From Adiantum capillus-veneris (taxonomy: Eukaryota; Streptophyta; Polypodiopsida; Polypodiales; Pteridaceae): a stretch of DNA of 64,000 bases. The stretch covers positions 6,755,001 to 6,819,000 of the forward strand of contig CM043968.1 of the NCBI GenBank assembly GCA_014529385.2, read 5' to 3'. The notes under the pieces are model-generated. The model saw only the letters and a program-made list of their open reading frames with translations. It did no database searches and had not been told where the DNA came from. A program made the position numbers and the translations under genes. Of this stretch, positions 33,205 through 46,490 are shown piece by piece (the first letter of the stretch is position 1; each line of letters starts with the position of its first letter).

Positions 33205-34054
33205 AAAAACCACACCTTCCGCGTCACTCAGACAAACAATTTAAGTCTATGAGGATTGACAAGGAAGATAGAATTTTCCAGGAAAGGCTCACATTAATTG
33301 ATACTAAAGAAATGACAGTTCTAGTCATGGGAACCCCACTATTATGGGAAGGCTAATAGATGAGGATAAGGTTGATTCAACTAAATAGTGACTTCAATTT
33401 GGTCTAGCGGCCAATGTTACAAGAAAATTTCGTCGTTTGATTGTTTGAACGTGTTTCATTTCGTTTCCTTTCGAATATATGGAGAAGAAACGAATAAGGT
33501 TTTGAGAAGTTGTAGAATACATAATGCCTAGAGCTGAACATTTTGATCGTAGTTACATGCATGCTAATAAAAGTAGCTTCAAAGGCAATCCAAATAGGTG
33601 ACATTGCTGCGGATGTGCAATGAATGAAGCTTTAACATCCCACGAGTCCTTAGCTTTAAATATGTGTGTGAGATATGATAGAAAGTTTACCCTAGCTTTA
33701 AGAGCAAGAGGAGTTCTCACATATGGAGAGGGAAGGAAACATGATGTCACTTTTGTTTTCCAAAGAAACTAGTTGAGATTATGACATCGTAAATCTAGAC
33801 CCAAAATAAAACCTTTCGGATTTGGTTGTCACCCTGTTTTGCTCTTATTTAGAAGCATTTCAGGTGTTTTGAGTTTACGACAAAATGGGTTTTCATGTGA
33901 CACTGACACTGCAACTATAGCATGGTTGGTAAATATCTAATAAGGGAGATTAAGAATGTCGGATAAATCCCATGCTAATGGCCCCAATATCTGTGTGTGT
34001 GTGTGTGTGTGTTGCCTCCTGCCCAGCCCCGTCCCCCTTGCCCTCTCCCTCCAG

Positions 34055-34104
<50 letters not shown>

Positions 34105-34391
34105 GCCCCGGCCAGGTACAATAGAATACATTTTTTCAGCTCCAATAGGTAGAAATCACTAGTTGTCAGAAAAATTGTAGAAAATTCAAATTCAGCTTTT
34201 TCTCATAAATTGCAAAATTTTGCAGGAATTGCAGAAAGCGGGCATTTGTTGTAATTTGCAAAAATTGCAGAAAATGTATACCATGTATGCTTAATGTGGG
34301 AGAACATGTATGCATAATGTGGAAGCACTTGTGCGTGTAGTGTCGTCTCCTTCCGTCGCAAAATTCCTCTCGTTTTTGGCAGCGACCAAAC
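33131..34391. other. Spacer with very long C homopolymers
   Basis: No supported gene. It includes (TTC)n at about 33147-33170, C22 at 33171-33192, a short (GT)n at about 33992-34011, and a run of about 48 C at 34055-34102. AT-rich unique sequence lies between. Confidence 0.6.
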
Positions 34392-35250
34392 ATGAGGAAG
34401 CAGAATGATAAGCCCGTCCCCTTATAAGATGCAGTTCAAAAGTGCAAAGGAGAAATGACAGAAACCATTAACAAGATCAACCGCAACCTATTACAGACAA
34501 TAAAAATGCTCGAAGATCGTTTTTGGCCCAAGAAATCAAGACCATTGCAATGGGAGATCGTGTGACGGCCCAAGACGAAGAGATTGCATCACTTAAGAAG
34601 GATCTCGCTGAGGCACGATCACAAAACACGCTTGACGAGGGAGAATTTCAATCCTCTGTAATAGAAGAACTTAACACAATCAAAGAGCAAGTGTGAGCCA
34701 TCAAAGAGGGGCAAGAGTAGCATAAAGAAATGACGACCTCTTGGGTGGACATTATTACAAACACTCAACAGAAAGCAGATGAGGCTGAGAAATGGATTGA
34801 GGTTGCCAAGAAAGGGAAAAGCAAGGAAACAATGTCCACACCCACCATTATCAACTTGACACTAGAGAGGAGCAAAGAAGGCATGTACACTCTCTACATG
34901 TGAGAATTTGCGGCCTGAAAGACAAAGATAATGTAGACGAAGAGGTAAAAAAACTCATGGCTTTTATGGGCGTTCATGAGCTGATGCACTCAAAAGCTTG
35001 GAGAGTGGGCAACAAGAAAAATAGGAGCAAGGGGGAAACCTCAAAAGAAAGGGCCTCATCCTTCATTTTCCCTCTTTGGAAGCGAAGAAGAGACCAACTC
35101 TTAAGAAGATAGGTATCTTTCTCGGGGATGACCTTACGCTCTCACAGGTCGCCCATATGCAGGAGGTAATGCCAGAGATTAGAGCGGCAAGGAAAAAAGG
35201 TAAGATTACTTTTTACCGAGATGGAAGAGTGGTGGAGCGACGCTCCACAT
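34392..35250 (+). pseudogene. LINE ORF1 (RNA-binding chaperone-like)
   Basis: From ATG 34392 (MRKQNDKPVPL) a heptad-rich region follows (DRVTAQDEEIASLKKDLAEA), with WVDIITNTQQKADEAEKWIE near 34740-34800. The second half has RICGLKDKDNVDEEVKKLMA and AWRVGNKK, then in another frame GIFLGDDLTLSQVAHMQEVM and KKGKITFYRDGRVV. This resembles the RRM/C-terminal part of LINE ORF1 proteins. ORF1p binds the element RNA. At least three stops or frame changes interrupt it. Confidence 0.65.
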
Positions 35251-35279
35251 GACGATGTAAGGCCTATGGGACCACACTT

Positions 35280-35850
35280 AAAGTTGCTACCTGGAATTGT
35301 AATGGATCTATGTGCCTTGACGTGGGTGCTTTTGAGGAGATTTTTACTGGGAGAGACATCATCTTCTACTTTGAGACACATCAGGGGCACATAGATACTT
35401 CAGAGGAGATGCTGAGAGAGCTGGATGTTGCAGAGATGGGCCTATCTAGACTATCACAGGATGGGGAACATACTGAGTATGGATGGCACTTGATAAACAT
35501 GGGGACTGCACATGGATTGGCCATCTTGAATGGCCTACAAAGATTTCCTGCTTACGGGAGGTTTCACATGCTTTCCACAACAGACAAGGAGCCAGCACAG
35601 TGGATTATGTAATGAAACAACCGAGCCTCATCTCTAGTATCCAGGATTTTATAATTGGGCCCAAATCTGTTGGGGTGGCAGTGGATCATGCTCTTGTGTC
35701 ATTGACCATCTCTTTCCATTTCATTATAGCACACAGGCCCTGGGTAGCAGCCCCTACTCACTACACCTTCACGCAGGAGATGGATTATGTATACATAGAA
35801 GGGATCTACAGACGCCTATGCACTAAGGAGCCAGGGTGACCTCTGTGGGA
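35280..35850 (+). pseudogene. LINE APE-type endonuclease domain
   Basis: It starts KVATWNCNG (35280), the first conserved block with its Asn. DIIFYFETH follows (expected Glu-Thr-His block), then WHLINMGTAHGLAILNGLQ (the N-GR/LLNG block region), and in a second frame PSLISSIQDFIIGP and VGVAVDHALVSLTI near the C-terminal S-D-H block (SDHALV in intact copies; here DHALV is visible). The domain nicks target DNA to prime reverse transcription. One frameshift lies near 35600. Confidence 0.75.
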
Positions 35851-36182
35851 GCTTACTACTATATTGACACAGACATTACATGATGTAGTAACAGAGGCAT
35901 ACCTACACACCCAGCCTGAGCAGAGATGCTCTGAGCAGAGACGCCGTTCTAGGAGCATGCCTCAAAACAGCTGGTATGATGAGGAATGCCACCATACTAG
36001 AGCTAGACTTCAAAGGTAGGTGCTTTTGGTGGACATTACTCACAGACAGTTACACAGGTTGACTTCCGACGCCTAGTGTGGTGGAGAAGAGGGCATTTTT
36101 GGCTCACAACTAGGGCAGGATCTATACCAGCTATTCTTGAGTCGGGACTTGCGTGAGGCATGGCAGCTCTTTCATGAGCACA

Positions 36183-36206
36183 CCCCCCCCCCCCCCCCCC
36201 CCCCCC
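36183..36206 (+). repeat. C24 homopolymer inside the LINE
   Basis: A run of 24 C between the endonuclease and the RT changes the reading frame; no such run is expected in this linker. Confidence 0.9.
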
Positions 36207-36300
36207 GCCATTACCTCTATAGAGACCTGGGGTCAGTACGCATCATCTTTGTATACTGTTCCGGGACAGCCGCCAAGGAACTTATGATCATGGTGGCTTA

Positions 36301-37512
36301 GTGGTGGCTGAGCATTTCATGCATGCCAAAGATCTACTAGCAGAGCTTCTAGTAGTGATGTTTAACCGTGCCATGTGTGAGGGCTTGCCTAATACTTGGA
36401 GCCTATCTACGATTCTACCTATCTTCAAGTCAGGAGACCCTCTAGAGCCTGGGAATTATCGCACTATCATGATTGGACACACATTGCCACCGTTGTACGC
36501 ATCCATTCTTGAGCAGCAGCTGAGTAAATGGGCAGAGAGGGAGGGAATGCATGCAGCTAGGCATGCAGGGTTCAGGAGAGGTTTCTCTACTCTTGACCGT
36601 ATCTTGACACTCAACGCCATCATTGAGGAGGGCAGATCGCATGGAAGACGGATCTATTGTAGCTTTGTGGACTTCTGCAAAGCATTTGACATAGTACCCA
36701 AAGCTAGATTGATGTGCAGATTACAGGAGATGGGAGTACTCATAGTGCTCATTTGGGGGATTATGGCATTGTACAGATCAGTAGTAGGGCATGTACGCAC
36801 CTCAGAGGGTCTATCTACACCGGTTCACTCCACTATTGGGACGAAGCAAGGCTGCCCACTCTCTCCTACTCTATTTGGTATGTATGTGGATGAGGTTTAT
36901 GACTACATTGAGAGAGATCGTGATAGAGGTGCACCACTGGCATGGACATAAATTTCACTATTGTTATATGTTGATGATATTGTGTTGATCTCCGACTCTC
37001 CGGAGGGGATGCAAAGTCACTTGGATGCTTTGCATAGGTTTACCCATGAAAGCGGTTTTTCTGTCAGCCTTGGTAAAACCAAGGTCATGGTATATCATAC
37101 CAACCCACAGTGGATCAGGAAGTCAGCACCCGCATTCACATACGGCCAGGAGATAGCGGAGTATATAGATGCTTACACTTACCTTCGAGTGGTTTTTAGT
37201 GGACAAGCATTTTCATTAAGGAGAGCAGCAGAGACTAGATTGACCAGAGCCCATGTGGCATTGGGTAGATTGGAGAGGATGTGTTCACAGGTTCAGTTTC
37301 AAGAGCCTCGGATGAAGCTTTGGCTCTTTGACAATCTGGTGGCTTTTGCATTGCTCTATGGAGCTGAGAAATGGGGACCTTCATTGGATCATCAAGGGAG
37401 GACAAGTCGTACTAATGGATGGGGGGACATGGAGAAGCCTCTAGTCTCTATGAAATCGCGTCTCATTAGAACCAAGGCTTCAGTACCAGAGCCATTATCC
37501 AAGAAGAGCTAG
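36301..37512 (+). pseudogene. LINE reverse transcriptase
   Basis: One frame with a single stop at 36949. Motifs: ILPIFKSGDPLEPGNYRTIM (fingers), GFRRGFSTLDRILTL, IYCSFVDFCKAFDIVPKARL (first catalytic Asp), IGTKQGCPLSPTLFGMYVDE, LLYVDDIVLISD (catalytic Y-V-D-D at about 36964-36975), and GFSVSLGKTKVMVY. This is a clear non-LTR RT retaining the catalytic residues. The stop just before the YVDD block would truncate it. Confidence 0.92.
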
Positions 37513-37806
37513 CTTCCCCCCACTAGTGGTTGAAGCATTCCCTAGATGTCTCCTTCATACACCACATGTGGTTCCGAGAGACTGATACTCCCGCCTTGCA
37601 CTTGAGTCCTCTCGACAGTTAGCCATGAAGGGAGATACATCATGTTGGTATGGGAAGATGACATCATGGTTTTAGGAGCATGGGTTTAGCAAAGAAAAAT
37701 TCCTCCCCTTCCAATACTCACTGGAGCACCCTCTTTGACTCTTACATAGTTCGAGATCACCAGGCTCATTTTCCAGGACCTGACTCAGCTACACACCAAG
37801 AGAACA

Positions 37807-38433
37807 TTGATACAGCCAGCACAGGAGCTGGGCATGAAGATGGCTCTCTATAGAGAGCATCTTCTCCAACTTACGGAGGACGGTTTTGTGACGAGGCCCA
37901 GATACATGGACACCCACTTCTCTCATGGGATACGATGTGCTATTGGCAAGATACGCACATCTTCACACACCCTGATGATCGAGACTAGGAGATACAACGG
38001 AGTACCAGCAGAGGCCACGACATGCCCCCTATGTGACATGGAGCCTGAGACAGAGTAGCACTACATATGCCACTGCCCCGTCTACTACGAGATACAAGGC
38101 CGCTTCCACTGCTTGTTCAAAGAGGGCTTTGGACCACTCTCCAAAGTCAAGAGGTACAAGGATCAGAGATGCCTGGGTTTGTTTCTGCTCGATTTATGCA
38201 GACATAGAGAGAGCCTGATGAGAGGAGAGGCTAGCCAGACTCAGAGACACATCACAGACTTCTTCAAAGCAGACATTGGACACTTGGACGAGCTACCACA
38301 GCATAGCTTGTCACCTCACACCAGAGGCACACTCATCGACCGAGCGACTCAGCTAGGGAGATCCAGATGCCCACGACTGCAGAGGACTACACGACATCGA
38401 TGGAGGCTACATCAGAGAATTCAGATCACTTAG
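37807..38433 (+). pseudogene. LINE C-terminal Cys/His region
   Basis: The segment ATTCPLCDMEPETE, a stop, then HYICHCPVYYEIQGRF gives a C-x2-C...H...C finger, the usual C-terminal zinc motif of plant LINEs. A basic tail follows (QRTTRHRWRLHQR). It is thought to help bind RNA or DNA. Confidence 0.7.
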
Positions 38434-38685
38434 GCCAGACATGCACGACACCCGGTCAGCAGGCTACTGACCATGGAGGAGATTGATGAGATCCACCAAT
38501 GACCGATGTTAGATCTCTTGTGATTTAGATATCCTAGCTAGCTGCTTAGTTCACACCTACCAATTTAGGATTCCGTAGTATTTTTATTTTTTCATTTTGT
38601 TACCCTGACTTTGTATCAGATCCACCACATTGTAACGTTCTGGTCTCATAGGTTACTTTGGCCTTTTGAAGACGTTAATATAACA

Positions 38686-38690
<5 letters not shown>
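38434..38690 (+). other. LINE 3' untranslated region
   Basis: About 250 bp after the last ORF. It ends in AATATAACATTTCATT directly joined to (CT)n; there is no poly(A) tail. Confidence 0.5.
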
Positions 38691-38762
<72 letters not shown>

Positions 38763-38930
38763 AAAGCACCTCCTCCCTGTGAACGAACCCTTTAACAAAT
38801 TTTCCCTCGTTGTCTCTCTCTCTATCTCTCCATCCCTCTCGTTATAAAAATCTCTCCCCCCCCCCTCCCCCCCCCCCCCCCCCCCCTCTCTCTCTCTCTA
38901 TATATATATCACATTATCTTTGTATAACCC

Positions 38931-38970
<40 letters not shown>
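38691..38970 (+). repeat. CT microsatellite cluster with C run
   Basis: CT tracts at 38691-38760 and 38933-38970, with CT-rich imperfect sequence, a C-rich run (about 38858-38886) and a short (AT)n between. Confidence 0.95.
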
Positions 38971-40967
<1,997 letters not shown>

Positions 40968-41052
40968 TTACTTGGAAAATATCACTTTTGTCTTCCTCGC
41001 AATGTCTTAGATCGCTTGGGCAAGGAGATTGCAAAATCAGCTTTCCACGGGG

Positions 41053-41113
<61 letters not shown>
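41053..41113 (+). repeat. (CT)n microsatellite
   Basis: About 61 bp of CT. Confidence 0.97.
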
Positions 41114-41117
<4 letters not shown>

Positions 41118-41483
41118 TGTGCTACCTATTTGACTCCCATCCCATAATCCAAGTTTTGGTTGTCCCAGCCTATTTGCCTCCCATACCCTCCAAGCTCCCG
41201 TATCTTGGATGGCTTCTTCATGGCTTGCATCCAGATTCTTAGATAACATACATGCTTATACCCACTTGCAACCACATGGAGTTGAATATGGCCTTCCAAA
41301 ATATAGTAGAATAGATTCTTAGGGGTTACTAAAAGTGGGCACCCTATTTTTAGGTTGTAACCCTATTAAGAGTTTTTTGCCATGGACGGGCAAAGCTAAT
41401 TGGCTTCAAGTTGATTCCTTCATGATAGCGTAATGCAAATCACAAAATTTGTTGTGTATTTTTAGGATAATGTTTTTGGCCTT
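41114..41483. other. Spacer with no supported feature
   Basis: Unique-looking sequence between a CT tract and the gag-only copia element. Confidence 0.4.
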
Positions 41484-41647
41484 TTTTGGGTATCAAGCCC
41501 TTGCCATTGTACCTAACCATGTGGGAAACACACCTTTGGTAGAAACAGTTGTAGACCACTCTTTTTTTTGGAGTTCTTTGCATGGTAGAAAGGGTGGCTA
41601 ATATTGGTTACAGTTCTCTCTCTCTCTCTCATATACATATATATATA

Positions 41648-41685
<38 letters not shown>

Positions 41686-41721
41686 CACCATCGTCATCCT
41701 CCATAGCTTCCAAACCCTACA
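41484..41721 (+). repeat. 5' LTR of the gag-only element
   Basis: It shares with the right LTR the block GACCACTCTTTTTTTTGGA, the block CATGGTAGAAAGGGTG, and the end CATCGTCATCCTCCATAGC...CCTACA. Its first base pair is mutated (TT for TG). It contains a CT tract and an (AT)n at about 41637-41683. Confidence 0.8.
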
Positions 41722-41722
41722 A

Positions 41723-41740
41723 TGGTATCAAAGCCCAGGT
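41723..41740 (+). promoter_or_regulatory. Primer-binding site of the gag-only element
   Basis: TGGTATCAAAGCCCAGGT; one mismatch to TGGTATCAGAGC in the first 12 bases. Confidence 0.8.
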
Positions 41741-42181
41741 GCATTCTAAAACATAGGTACAAGTGAAGCTTCCACATGGGGCTGCATTCTAAAATCTAGC
41801 CACATGTGAAGGGGCCATGCTAGATGACTCGGTCCCATCGAATCAATTTTGTAGATCGTTTTAAAATGTTGTAGTCACCCAAGGCCAACAAAAGGCTACT
41901 TTGAAACACAGTCAAAGGCTAGGCAAGTTGGCTACACAATGACGGTGATGCTTAAGCAATGAGGTGCTCTAGCAAAACTTGGTGACAAGATAATGCAATA
42001 AGCCAACACCTCCTCTCAACAGTTCTTTTTTTGGGTTCAAATTAGCAAATAACAAGATTCAATAAAACATAAGTGACATCTATAGAAATCTTTTCAATAC
42101 GCCCTTCAACAATCTGCTACAAACACTCTTCAACAATGGGCGGATAGCACCCCATCACAAGCAGTGATTGTATCAAGTTGC

Positions 42182-42949
42182 ATGGCATCCAAAATTGACA
42201 ATTTCAATGGATCTAGATTTTATACTTGGAAAATCAAAGTTAAGGGATATCTACTTCAAAAAAACCTCTAGAGTGTTGTCAGGCCTCTTTCAACGGACAA
42301 AGTCGGCACATCGGCTGCACTCACTAGAGCCTTATCCGCTGAACAACAGCGGAAGTATGAGAAAGCACTACGTATTATTTTGACTTCTTTGGAAGACAAT
42401 TTTGTTCATTATTTGGATGGTATTACATCTTCTAGTGCTACCTAGATAGAATTAGAGACTCTTTTTGGTGCCAAAGACAAATATTCAATGATGAGCCTGA
42501 AAATGGACTTATATTCTCTAGCGATGCATGCTAGTAGAAGCATGATAGCATTAGCTAATAGATGAAAGAGAATCAAAACTTAGCTAGTGTACATTGGAGC
42601 CCCAGTGCCAGATAAAGATCTTATAGCTGTTTTACTCAATAGCTTACCTGCTAAATTTCATCAAATTGTAACCATCTTAAAGGAGAAAGATCCTCTGCCT
42701 TCTTCGGATGTTATTATTAATTCCATGCAAGAAGAGGAGAAAAGAGCATCCCATGCTAGTTCTTCCATTATTTCCATTGCATATGCAATCAATCGTTGCA
42801 CTTCTACCTCAACTTCAACCGGGCCGTCCACTGGTACTATATCTTGTGCAATTTGTGGGTGTGATAATCATCAAACAAAGAATTTCCTCACCAAAAATCC
42901 TCGTGACATCCTTCCAATAGGTGTTTCAAGAAAAACAAAAATCAAATAA
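42182..42949 (+). pseudogene. Copia-type gag (UBN2-like) in the gag-only element
   Basis: From ATG 42182 one frame (MASKIDNFNGSRFYTWKIKV) runs to 42949, about 255 codons, with four in-frame stops but no frameshift. Conserved parts: F-G-x-Y-x-x-W-K near the start, AKDKYSMMSLKMDLYSLAMH in the middle, VLLNSLPAKFHQIVTILKEK, and a final zinc-knuckle remnant CAICGCDNHQTKNF. The last Cys is replaced, so the knuckle is C-C-H without the final C. This matches copia gag proteins of the UBN2/Retrotran_gag_2 type. An unshifted frame with only point stops suggests coding constraint until fairly recently. Confidence 0.8.
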
Positions 42950-43052
42950 ATATGGACTATGGGGATATAGAATAACAAATTATTTTGTTGGAAAGTGATT
43001 CCCTTCAGTTTTAGTTTCTTTATGTTGTCATAGTTAAATAAACTTGTACGCG

Positions 43053-43098
43053 TTATAGACACTACCACATGAAAAGTGGTAAGACCTCCAAAATTATA
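43053..43098 (+). repeat. Segment shared with the small LTR element
   Basis: CTTGTACGCGTTATAGACAC and the following AAGTGGTAAGACCT match 31925-31974 closely. Both copies lie in the 3' part of the interior, ahead of the polypurine tract. Confidence 0.7.
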
Positions 43099-43179
43099 TG
43101 TTTGGTTTGAGTTCTTGTTGTTTCCACTCTGATTGTTGCCCAAGGGAAGAGCATACACCTTGTTGCTGTTGTTGTCAGA

Positions 43180-43181
<2 letters not shown>

Positions 43182-43221
<40 letters not shown>
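43182..43221 (+). repeat. G40 homopolymer
   Basis: Forty consecutive G residues about 70 bp upstream of the right LTR. Confidence 0.9.
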
Positions 43222-43222
<1 letters not shown>

Positions 43223-43278
43223 GGTCAATTGGACTCTTCCATAGTCTTTTCTATGCCCATTGTCAGTGGTTTGGGTAT

Positions 43279-43288
43279 GAGGGGGGAT
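43279..43288 (+). promoter_or_regulatory. Polypurine tract of the gag-only element
   Basis: GAGGGGGGAT directly before the right LTR start TGTTGGG. Confidence 0.8.
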
Positions 43289-43581
43289 TGTTGGGTTTCA
43301 AACCTTGGTCATTGTGTTTGACCGTGTGGGAAACAAACCTATGATAGAAGCAATTGTAGACCACTCTTTTTTTTGGATTTCTTCATGGTAGAAAGGGTGA
43401 CTAATAATGGTCAGAGTTCTCTATATATATGTAAGAGTTTTCAATCAAATATAGTGTGTTATTTTTTGAAGTGTCTACTCCTTGGTGTTTTTTCTCTTGT
43501 TTTCTCTCCTTGCTTTGCATGCTCCCTTCAACACCATGGTGAAGCAGCGTTGTCATCCTCCATAGCTGTCAAAGCCCTACA
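43289..43581 (+). repeat. 3' LTR of the gag-only element
   Basis: It begins TGTTGGGTTTCA, has CTATATATATG near 43421-43432 as TATA, and ends AAAGCCCTACA. Confidence 0.85.
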
Positions 43582-44007
43582 ACCTTTGTGTAGGTTGTTG
43601 TTGAATTTTGGAAGAATCTTGTTGATTTGTCACTCAAGGAAACCTCAAGTGAAGAATGCTACATTTCAGCATTTAAGAAGCCAAAGTCTCTATTCATATG
43701 CTCTCTTTCAAAAAGTTCTATCATTAAGGAAAAAAACACTCCTTGAATATGAGAATTGATAATGGGAAGATTTCAAGCATCTTGCATGGGGGTTTGATTG
43801 CAAGGGCACCAAGGACATGTTAGAGTTTTGGCATCTCAAGTTCACTACCTAATGTGATTCCATTATATATTTTGGTTTTTAGGTATTTATTTTACTTATT
43901 TGTCAAAGTTTGGGTAGAGCAATTTATTGAGGTTGCTATATAAGCAACCCATTTCCTCCATTGTATACACATTCAGATATTCATTACCAAGGTTGATTGG
44001 TTCAAGA

Positions 44008-44062
<55 letters not shown>
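43582..44062 (+). repeat. LTR-like promoter segment ending in (CT)n(CA)n
   Basis: A TATA box in GGTTGCTATATAAGCAACCC (about 43931-43950), then TACACATTCAGATATTCAT, then CCAAGGTTGATTGGTTCAAGA directly before (CT)n at 44008-44029 and (CA)n at 44030-44062. The GGTTGATTGGTTCAAGA phrase plus CT tract recurs at 46384-46479, indicating an LTR family. Ends were not defined. Confidence 0.5.
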
Positions 44063-44065
<3 letters not shown>

Positions 44066-44974
44066 CTCACTCTCCTTGAATGCAGGTTTGGAGCGAGCTG
44101 TGCGAGCAAGCTGTGGAGCGAGCTTTTTAGTTTTCTTGTGCCGTGTGGCTGGTCTTCCCTAAAATATCTCACCTACCAAGCTCACTCCCGACCAAAAAAG
44201 CTTACTCTTAAAGCTTACTCCCAATAATAAAAAAAACTAGTTCAAAAAATTATCACTTGCAAAGATCTTTCAAAAAATCGCTCCTTAGTTCAATATGCCA
44301 TAGGTACCAACCTGTGTGTCCTCATTTTTTTGTCATGAAGGAAAGTAGTTCCTCCTTCAATCCCATCCCATCATCGTGTCTTTGTTTCTTTGAAGTGCAC
44401 CATCTACTATTTCTTTGTTTGATATGTGAAGAGGAAGCTTTTCTGTGTGTATGTGAATTGCATTGGTAAAACTAGGTGTAAGTAAGTAGGGTCAAAAAAT
44501 CTATGAAACCTATTTTGCTTTCTCAATATCGGACTTGAGAGAATCATTATTGCTAATTTTTTCACATGCTAATTTGTTGTCTCAAGAAAATAACAATCTT
44601 GCAGTACATTGCAAAATCCAAATAATGTGCTTGTTATCCGCTCTTTCGATTGTCCTAGCTAAAGAGGTACTCATGTATTACCACTAAGTAATGATCTATA
44701 ACTCTTGTGGCACCAAGACAACAAAGAAAACAGTTCGCAACTTGTGGACGTCTATCGCACGTGTCAAAGCAAGGGACTTGCCGTACACTGTGTGCGAGCC
44801 ACAAATGGCTCCAAGCACACAACCAGACTAATCTAGCAAGCTCAAGAGAGCAAGGGTGTGTCACTCACCGCCCTATGCTCGCCTTCATGGAGGATTCCTC
44901 GCCGCGAAGAAGAGGGAGCTACCGCCGTGCCGCGCTCAACCGCCTCGCCGCCATCGTGCCGTCGTAATGCTCGA

Positions 44975-45040
<66 letters not shown>

Positions 45041-45330
45041 ACGCACACACACACAAGGAGATGAAGAAGAAGATGGAGATGGATCAAGAGCACTCTTCAA
45101 TTGCACAAATGAGAGAATAAGTGTTTTTTAGGTGTAGGTGACTTTTATATGAGCTTGCCCCTTGACACTTGGGTGCCCATTCTTAGCCAACTAACCCTTG
45201 AATGTTCTAGTTAGAGTGCACCTCTCATCGGCGATCACTCTTATCCTTTTTCTATTGGACCGACAAGCCCGACCCATGACTCAAAACAATGTGTTATTCG
45301 TGGATGTTTATTAGGCCGACGCCCATTTGC
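44063..45330. other. Spacer with a (CT)n tract
   Basis: No supported gene. (CT)n at 44979-45035 is followed by (AC)n. The frames around it (CTASPPSCRRNARS-type) are not conserved text. Confidence 0.5.
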
Positions 45331-45780
45331 CAAGGTCAGCACCAAGCGATAAGTGGCGTTTAGGCAGTCACCAAGCCTTCTATTTGCTCGGTGTTGACTC
45401 CACTGTCGCATGTAATGTCTTTCTCACCAAGGTCAGCACCAACCGATAGGGGGGCTTTGGGCAGTCCCCAAGCCTCCTATTCGCCTAGTATTGACTCTAC
45501 TTCCTCTTGTAATGTCTTTAACCCCAAGGTCAACGCCAAGCGATAGGAAGCGTTAGGCAGTCCCCAAGCCTCCTATTCGCCCAGTGTTGACTCCACTGTC
45601 TGTTACATCAAGGTCAACACCAAGCGATAGGGGGTGTTGGGTACTCCCCAAGCCTCCTATTCGCCCAGTGCTTACTCCACTGTCTGTTACACCAAAGTCA
45701 ACACCAAGAGATAGGGGGCTATGGGCAGCCCCCAAGCCTCCTATTCGCCCAGTACTGACTCCAGTGTCTGACTTGTCAGT
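45331..45780. repeat. Tandem repeat of 84/97-bp units, five copies
   Basis: Copies start CAAGGTCAGC-like at 45331, 45428, 45525, 45609 and 45693 (spacing 97, 97, 84, 84). Each holds CCCCAAGCCTCCTATTCGCC and GATAGG. The long form has an extra CTTGTAATGTCTTT-type segment. The 84-bp form is 28 codons, so an open - strand frame (GVSTGRIGGLG repeated) crosses the last three units; nothing else suggests that it is translated. Confidence 0.9.
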
Positions 45781-46339
45781 TAACACAACTCGTGGCCCTA
45801 AGTTGATGGAGCAAATCACTATACATATTTTCTACATTATCCACTTTCTTCAAACACTAACTTGCATTTGGAGCTTGGTCTACTCCAATATATATGGTTA
45901 AGCAATGATAGTAGTTAAGTTAGATAGTGTCAAGATCAACCAACAATCCAAGGTCAGCGAACAACTCAAGACTTAGAATTAGAAGGGTTAAACTGATGAA
46001 AAACAACAATGAACATAAATTGGGCAACAAAAACAGGTCAATTCCAAGATCTTAACTGTCAAAATCTCCATCAAATGCTCAACAAATGAGCTATGAGAAC
46101 CAACATAATTACAGAAATCAATAAAGTTACAATTTTTGATAAGCAATGATCTCAAATGGGGAGTTTGACTGAAGGACATGAAATTCCCACAATCTAGAAG
46201 GTGCGACGTGCATTGAACATGCATGCAAGGTTCTCATTTGTGAGCTTACATTGATGGATGAACATATTATGGTTTACATCTAACGCAAAGATACACAGGA
46301 AGATATAGTAGATGTGTTTGCATGCTAGGTACGGTCGTC

Positions 46340-46401
46340 CTTGCGCTGCTTGATCTGCAAAGTCTCTATATGTACACATTGCCAAGGTTGATTGGTTCAA
46401 G

Positions 46402-46482
<81 letters not shown>

Positions 46483-46490
46483 CTCCCTTT
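46340..46490 (+). repeat. LTR-like fragment with (CT)n
   Basis: GCCAAGGTTGATTGGTTCAA before a 76-bp CT tract (46404-46479) repeats the arrangement at 43990-44030; TCTATATGTACAC near 46365 is a possible TATA. Confidence 0.45.

Larger units (their letters stand above)
34392..38691 (+). mobile_element. Plant LINE (non-LTR retrotransposon), nearly full length, inactivated
   Basis: In order on the + strand: ORF1 with coiled coil and RNA-binding type domain, an APE-type endonuclease, reverse transcriptase, and a C-terminal Cys/His finger. The 3' end runs into a (CT)n tract at 38691. There is no LTR. The length of about 4.3 kb is somewhat short for a plant L1-type element. Stops, frame changes and a 24-bp C run disrupt it. 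No target duplication was identified. Confidence 0.85.
41484..43581 (+). mobile_element. Gag-only copia-type LTR element (2.1 kb)
   Basis: Related LTRs at 41484-41721 and 43289-43581, a PBS after the left LTR, a polypurine tract before the right LTR, and a single gag-type reading frame between them. There is no protease, integrase or RT, and there is no room for them. The flanking 5 bp are GCCTT (41479-41483) and ACCTT (43582-43586), a 4/5 match. This is the layout described for TR-GAG elements, non-autonomous LTR elements that keep gag. Confidence 0.85.

Noticed and set aside
33062-34162. Pro-rich and Gly-rich ORFs across C or G runs
   Set aside because: They come from homopolymer tracts and have no domain.
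45331-45780. CRISPR array
   Set aside because: Units are directly abutting homologous copies without unique spacers, and the genome is a plant.
45553-45819. Repeat protein GVSTGRIGGLG
   Set aside because: It arises because the tandem repeat unit is a multiple of three; nothing else supports a gene.
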